From a virus, in the IMG/VR virus record IMGVR_UViG_3300037352_000062, positions 1 through 44,791 of that record: a stretch of 44,791 bases of DNA, one strand, 5' to 3'. The position numbers were made by a program, and so were the translations under genes. Below, piece by piece: positions 41,751 to 44,791 of the stretch; the stretch's first letter is position 1; each line of letters begins with the position of its first letter. The notes under the pieces were generated by a model, which saw only the letters and a list, made by a program, of their open reading frames with translations, was not told where the DNA came from and searched no databases.

Positions 41751-42416
41751 TCATGGCTCTCCGCCCGCCTGTGTTTGCTGAGTTTTCCGAACGACCAGCC
41801 GGTAACAGCGGATCCATTGGCCCTCGATGCGTTCTGCCGTCCTCGAGCCCGCGTCTCCAGCAAAGTCGCCCCACCCCTTGACGAAAGGATGTTGACTTAC
41901 GTAGCTGAACCCCTGTTTCGCCGATCCGCTACCAAGCAACTTGAGGGTATGTTCTATCTCCGCGGGTATGTCCGGCGCCGCAACCACCGCCTCGGTCTCC
42001 AGCAGCACCCTTCGTCCCGTCTCGTCCTCTCCGAACTTCACTCCGCCGCCCCGGACGCGGCCCTCGACCCCATGTCTTTCCAGGTATCGGAAGACCCATT
42101 GCAGCCCGGCCCCGCCCCTGGTCTCCTCCGACCATCCGGCAAGTTCCCGTATCTGCCCCGGGCTCGGCCAGTAAGTGCAAGTCCTTTCCGCCAGCGCATA
42201 AGCTTGCGCCAACGCCTTCGGATCGATCTCCGTCAGGTTGCGTACATGGGCCGCGGCTACGGCGCGGTTGTCTTCCTTCTCCATTGCCTCGCGCAGTTGC
42301 CTTACTGCTCGAGCAATCGCATGCCGCAGATCGGAGAGATTCCTCACCTCGGCGAAGATCTGCTCATATGCTCCTCGCTCTTCAGCGTTGTCGTCTGTGT
42401 TGCTCACCGTTGTCAC
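41751..42416 (-). CDS. Helicase-loader-like replication protein (candidate)
   Basis: A 221-residue protein that starts at a GTG overlapping the upstream stop (GTGA), with GGGAGG 10 bases before. Helical N-terminus (YEQIFAEVRNLSDLRHAIAR; LREAMEKEDNRAVAAAHVRN). A segment DPKALAQAYALAERTCTYWP, then SPGQIRELAGW, has the helix-P-x-x-x-I-R pattern seen in phage helicase-loader/replisome organiser domains that judge a strip of DNA. The rest (GLQWVFRYLERHGVEGRVRG and HPFVKGWGDFAGDAG) is unassigned. It probably helps the DnaB-type helicase load at the phage origin. Call by pattern and gene order. Confidence 0.6.
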   Translation of the reverse strand: MTTVSNTDDNAEERGAYEQIFAEVRNLSDLRHAIARAVRQLREAMEKEDNRAVAAAHVRNLTEIDPKALAQAYALAERTCTYWPSPGQIRELAGWSEETRGGAGLQWVFRYLERHGVEGRVRGGGVKFGEDETGRRVLLETEAVVAAPDIPAEIEHTLKLLGSGSAKQGFSYVSQHPFVKGWGDFAGDAGSRTAERIEGQWIRCYRLVVRKTQQTQAGGEP

Positions 42417-43558
42417 GATGCGCCTACCTCCCACTCTCGCTCCCGACCGAATCCCTGTGCCTCTCCAGCTGCAAGAGATCCGCTTGCAGCCGCAGTTGCC
42501 GGACCGTAGGGAAACGGTCCAGCTGTTCCGGTTTGCCCATCTGCAGCGTCCCCCGTCTCCAACCTGTAATTGCCATTTCCAGGTATCGCCAGGGCACACC
42601 GGCCAAGTCCTGAGCCATCAGCAGAAGGCATTCCGGCGTCAACGAAAGCTGTCTGCTCAAGGCCAGTTTGCCCAGCTCGATCAGCGTGCTCTCGAGACAT
42701 TGCGAGCGCTCGATCGACTGCGCTGACGACACTGTTACGATTGATCTCCGCTCTGCTTGCATTGCCATCCCCTGCCGATGCGGGCTTGTTGTAGATCGTG
42801 ATCTCTTCTTGGAAGCGTGTTAGGTTCCCAATCCACAGGTAAACGCGATCGCCATGGGCGACCGCCGACTTTGCCCGGTTGCGTAACATATGCCGGAACT
42901 GTGTATCGCTTAGATTCGGGCTGGCAGCAAGAAAGTCACCTAGCGCCTTGGCATCACGTCCCTGCCAGGGCATCTCAGGGGATGCATGATTCTTGTAGCT
43001 CCAGTACTCTGCCAGAATTGCGCGAAAGGGCGTATGCCGCGGATCGGTAATTCGCTTCTCACGAACTCCACTGGAAGAAGGGAATGCTCTTAACAGCTCT
43101 GGTTCTGGATCTGGTTTGGCATCGTCAGGCATAGCAGGAGCAGTGCCTGATGCATTGCTTGCGCGAATGCTGCACGCATCACCAGCTGCGTCGCTGGCCG
43201 TGGGCAGCAGTCCTGGCTTGCCCCACCTGCCATATGCAGCTAACTTTGCTTTATTGGAATTGGATGTTTGCTTTGCTGCGATGCGGTTTCTTTCCCGCTC
43301 CACACGCCCATGGTGCCAAAGCCCGTCGCGGATCTCGAAGAACTCGCCGAGCACTGCCCGGGCGGTACTCCAGGCACTTATGCTAAGTCCTGTAATCTGC
43401 GCCAGCACCACGTTGTCGTCGGGCAGTATCCCACGACGCCAGAGGTGAAAGAGAAGTAACAGATAGGCGCCATGCTGTTCCGTACTCAGGTGCATGGTGT
43501 CGGCTAGGTAGTCGCCGATGTACACCGGCATCCAGATATCGGTCTTGCCTGCGCTCAA
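42413..43558 (-). CDS. DUF1376-type phage replication protein
   Basis: A 381-residue frame starting at TTG 43558 (a stop lies just upstream in frame). The N-terminus has the DUF1376 signature: WMPVYIGDYLADTMHLSTEQ, then HGAYLLLLFHLWRRGILPDD, IWSTARAVLGEFFEI-type helices and a basic stretch with NRIAAKQTSNSNKAK. Residues ~170-250 (HTPFRAILAEYWSYKNHASP, YLWIGNLTRFQEEITIYNKP) are also natural. DUF1376 proteins are phage replication-initiator relatives with a winged-helix fold. From about residue 264 the frame is Gly/Ala-rich with A/T-ending codons, unlike real coding sequence. It runs over the nested gene and may be an unused or fused tail. No ribosome site precedes the TTG. Confidence 0.7.
   Translation of the reverse strand: MSAGKTDIWMPVYIGDYLADTMHLSTEQHGAYLLLLFHLWRRGILPDDNVVLAQITGLSISAWSTARAVLGEFFEIRDGLWHHGRVERERNRIAAKQTSNSNKAKLAAYGRWGKPGLLPTASDAAGDACSIRASNASGTAPAMPDDAKPDPEPELLRAFPSSSGVREKRITDPRHTPFRAILAEYWSYKNHASPEMPWQGRDAKALGDFLAASPNLSDTQFRHMLRNRAKSAVAHGDRVYLWIGNLTRFQEEITIYNKPASAGDGNASRAEINRNSVVSAVDRALAMSREHADRAGQTGLEQTAFVDAGMPSADGSGLGRCALAIPGNGNYRLETGDAADGQTGTAGPFPYGPATAAASGSLAAGEAQGFGREREWEVGAS
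42424..42762 (-). CDS. Nested second-frame gene: loader-type domain inside the DUF1376 gene
   Basis: A 112-residue frame lying wholly inside the 3' end of the gene at 42413-43558, shifted +1. ATG 42762 has AGGGG six bases upstream; ATG 42768 is an alternative. Third codon positions are strongly G/C here (for example ATC GAG CTG GGC AAA CTG GCC TTG), while the host frame over the same bases is A/T-poor only by chance. The peptide looks natural: LALSRQLSLTPECLLLMAQD, LAGVPWRYLEMAITGW, then RFPTVRQLRLQADLLQLE. That is the helix-helix-FPT-x-x-x-LR pattern of loader domains. It may be a separate protein, or the product of a frameshift from the DUF1376 protein. Confidence 0.55.
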   Translation of the reverse strand: MQAERRSIVTVSSAQSIERSQCLESTLIELGKLALSRQLSLTPECLLLMAQDLAGVPWRYLEMAITGWRRGTLQMGKPEQLDRFPTVRQLRLQADLLQLERHRDSVGSESGR

Positions 43559-43596
43559 AGTCTAAGAATTGTCGTGCTATGCTCGTACCGCCTCAT
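43555..43596 (-). CDS. Short upstream reading frame coupled to the DUF1376 gene
   Basis: ATG 43596 preceded by AAAGGA opens a 13-codon frame (MRRYEHSTTILRL). Its TGA (43557-43555) overlaps the TTG start of the next gene as TTGA. Since the TTG lacks a ribosome site of its own, re-initiation from this leader would explain its use. However, TTGGCA and TATGAG at 43620-43615 and 43597-43592 on the same strand could be a promoter whose -10 covers this ATG; both readings cannot be right. Confidence 0.35.
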   Translation of the reverse strand: MRRYEHSTTILRL

Positions 43597-43720
43597 AGAT
43601 TCCTTTCCCCTGGTTGCCAAACTCAGCCTATCGAGCGGCTCGGACAAAGCAAAGATGGCACGCACCGCTCGCCGCATGCAATAGCACTGCCCAAGAATCC
43701 TGAGGAGGAAGGGGTATTTA

Positions 43721-43796
43721 ACTCAAAGTTACTATCGATCCTGTGCAGGTTACCGAAGCCGAAAATCATATGTAACACTCGTAGTTACTCGTAGTT
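43721..43796. promoter_or_regulatory. Operator-like direct repeats in the divergent early spacer
   Basis: ACTCGTAGTT occurs twice in tandem at 43777-43786 and 43787-43796, and once as ACTCAAAGTT at 43721-43730. On the minus strand the tandem copies lie just upstream of TATGAT (43770-43765), a good -10, with no matching -35, as expected of an activated or repressed promoter. The 338-base spacer 43559-43896 separates the leftward replication genes from the rightward operon. I see no regulator gene or other gene in it. Confidence 0.45.
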
Positions 43797-43896
43797 TACC
43801 TACCCTGCTTCCTCACCATTCTGTTCGCCCTCTCTTGACGATCTGTGCTGCAGGCTGGAAGGTCATAAGTAGCAGTTCCCCCGCTGCATCTGTCCT

Positions 43897-44232
43897 ATGG
43901 TCGATAACCATGCAGCTCCTGATCATGAGAGTGCCCCCGGCTCTTCTGCTGCTGGTGAGCGTCTTCTTACGGTGGACAAGATCATCCTGGAACTTTCGTT
44001 CTTCACCACCGAGCAGCGCTCTCTCGCTTGGTCGCCCGAGCCGCCCTTTGCAAGCACCGGCCCCCACGACTGCCGCATGGGTGGGAACTGTGGCCTCGAC
44101 TTCAATCGCGAGACGCGCCACGCCCGATGGCTTCAGTCCCGTCACCGTTGGAACCGGGAGCAGAAGAAGCTGCAGGCTTCTCTTCATTTGACCCCATGCC
44201 CTTTGGGCTGCACCAGCAAGGAGACGCAATGA
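43897..44232 (+). CDS. Hypothetical early phage protein with cysteine clusters
   Basis: A 111-residue protein. Codon third positions are G/C-rich throughout, which supports coding in this frame rather than in the long opposite frame. A helix (RLLTVDKIILELSFFTTEQR) is followed by PHDCRMGGNCGLDFN, a basic helix (RHARWLQSRHRWNREQKKLQ) and LTPCPLGCTSKET, so four Cys in two pairs. Its stop overlaps the next ATG by 4 bases (ATGA). No ribosome site is visible before ATG 43897, so it may be leaderless or start elsewhere. A small zinc-binding regulator is a possibility, not a finding. Confidence 0.6.
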   Translation: MVDNHAAPDHESAPGSSAAGERLLTVDKIILELSFFTTEQRSLAWSPEPPFASTGPHDCRMGGNCGLDFNRETRHARWLQSRHRWNREQKKLQASLHLTPCPLGCTSKETQ

Positions 44233-44384
44233 AAGGGAAAGCAATACTCGTGCGCTACGGCTCTGTCGGGGGACCTGCCTGTCGATGCGCTGCCTGTGAG
44301 TCCCTTCGCAGGATGCGGCTGGCCCAGGCGCTGCGTAACAAGTTTGGCCGCGGCCTCGCGCCGGCCGGATGGAGGAGTAATTGA
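44229..44384 (+). CDS. Small basic CxCxxC protein
   Basis: A 51-residue basic protein: MKGKAILVRYGSVGGPACRC, then AACESLRRMRLAQALRNKFG. Cys residues in CRCAAC could bind a metal. It overlaps both neighbours by 4 bases, a strong sign of real, coupled translation. Function unknown. Confidence 0.6.
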   Translation: MKGKAILVRYGSVGGPACRCAACESLRRMRLAQALRNKFGRGLAPAGWRSN

Positions 44385-44791
44385 ACATTGAGCAGCAGCG
44401 CCGCCGGCACTTCATTGAGGGCCTTCAGGCAGTCGCGAAATTCTACGAGGAGAATCCGGACGCCTACTACGACGGAATGCACCTCACGTTGAATATGTAC
44501 GTCTGGGGTGGCGCGGCGCGCAAGACGCTCGCCGAGACGGCCCGGGCATTTGGCCAATGCGACAAGATCTACGATGACAAAAACGTTACCGTGTCCAGGC
44601 ACTTCAGTGAGAAGGTAACGGTGTCCGTATTTGCTCCCCGCGCCAAGGTTTGCCGGCGCGTCGTCTTAGGCGAGCGCAGGTTACCGGCCCGTATAGTGCC
44701 GGCGACCGAAGAAGTGCGCATTCCCGCAGCCCTCGTTCAGATAGTGGAGTGGCGATGCGACCCTCTGCTCCCTGGCGATACCGGCTCCTGA
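44381..44791 (+). CDS. Conserved-type phage protein of unknown function
   Basis: A 136-residue protein starting at TTG 44381, which overlaps the previous stop (TTGA) and has GGAGGAG five bases upstream. The sequence (VAKFYEENPDAYYDGMHLTL, NMYVWGGAARKTLAETARAF, GQCDKIYDDKNVTVSRHFSE) then has a beta-rich end with CRRVVLGERRLPARIVPA and VEWRCDPLL. This pattern (FYE-x-NPDA, D/G-MHLT, a late C-x-R-V and the final VEW-x-C) is one I recall in phage early regions without assigned function. The stop is the last base of the window. It ends the plus-strand operon as far as visible. Confidence 0.75.
   Translation: MNIEQQRRRHFIEGLQAVAKFYEENPDAYYDGMHLTLNMYVWGGAARKTLAETARAFGQCDKIYDDKNVTVSRHFSEKVTVSVFAPRAKVCRRVVLGERRLPARIVPATEEVRIPAALVQIVEWRCDPLLPGDTGS

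Noticed and set aside
43592-43620. Promoter TTGGCA-17-TATGAG on the minus strand before the DUF1376 gene
   Set aside because: Spacing is ideal but the -10 is weak and coincides with the leader ATG; I kept the leader frame as a low-confidence feature and did not list this as a separate promoter.
43813-44415. A 200-residue minus-strand frame opposite the right-end operon
   Set aside because: The plus-strand genes show 4-base overlaps, a good ribosome site at 44381 and G/C-rich third positions; the minus frame shows none of these.
1-44791. Amber (TAG) recoding as in some gut phages
   Set aside because: TAG ends several genes with normal family lengths or coupled downstream starts, and no suppressor tRNA is seen. 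The DnaB amber is a single case.
1-44791. CRISPR array or insertion sequence
   Set aside because: The dispersed hairpins are not evenly spaced direct repeats with unique spacers, and no transposase or integrase frame is recognisable on either strand.

Overview
This window looks like most of the genome of a short-tailed (podovirus-type) phage or prophage of a GC-rich soil bacterium, most likely an Acidobacteriota (Terriglobia) host. The host call is inference. It rests on the WXXGXW-type secreted protein, the cysteine-bearing secreted fibre domains and a family of intergenic palindromes, all of which resemble what I recall from that group. Almost all genes lie on the minus strand, so the phage reads right to left. 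I see no integrase, tape measure, tail tube, phage RNA polymerase, tRNA or CRISPR array.

Right end (43.9-44.8 kb, plus strand): three small genes joined by 4-base overlaps form an operon that diverges from the replication operon. The spacer between them holds a tandem 10-bp operator-like repeat. Leftward come the replication genes (43.6-41.3 kb): a DUF1376-type protein, a second reading frame nested in its 3' end, and a loader-like protein. Three small genes and an ECF-type sigma factor (40.1-40.7 kb) follow, the latter a plausible late-gene switch.

Centre (39.9-21.5 kb): an unusual array of seven large or modular fibre-like proteins, each with a Sec signal peptide. Three share a conserved ~170-residue N-terminal module followed by unrelated C-terminal bodies (beta-helix, collar repeats, Ig-like repeats). 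Lysis genes (GH108 endolysin, coiled-coil membrane protein, holin-like protein, lipoprotein) are scattered among them.

Left-centre (21.4-1.8 kb): the virion operon in T7-like order, with portal (carrying an inserted zinc ribbon), scaffold, major capsid, glycosyltransferase, adaptor, nozzle-like tail protein, accessory proteins and a possible internal protein. These are followed by a RelA/SpoT-like protein, an unknown protein and, last, the large terminase. A plus-strand secreted WXXGXW-type gene with its own terminator interrupts this block like a moron gene.

Left end (1-1.4 kb, plus strand): the C-terminal part of a DnaB-type helicase broken by an in-frame amber codon, then a secreted protein.

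The gaps of the structural block repeatedly contain one family of hairpins: conserved outer arms (GTGCCCCAT / GGGTGGGAT), a T-rich loop of about 7 nt and inner stems that change sequence while keeping base pairing. This family, the secreted fibre array, the RelA-like protein and the nested replication gene are the parts most worth following up.
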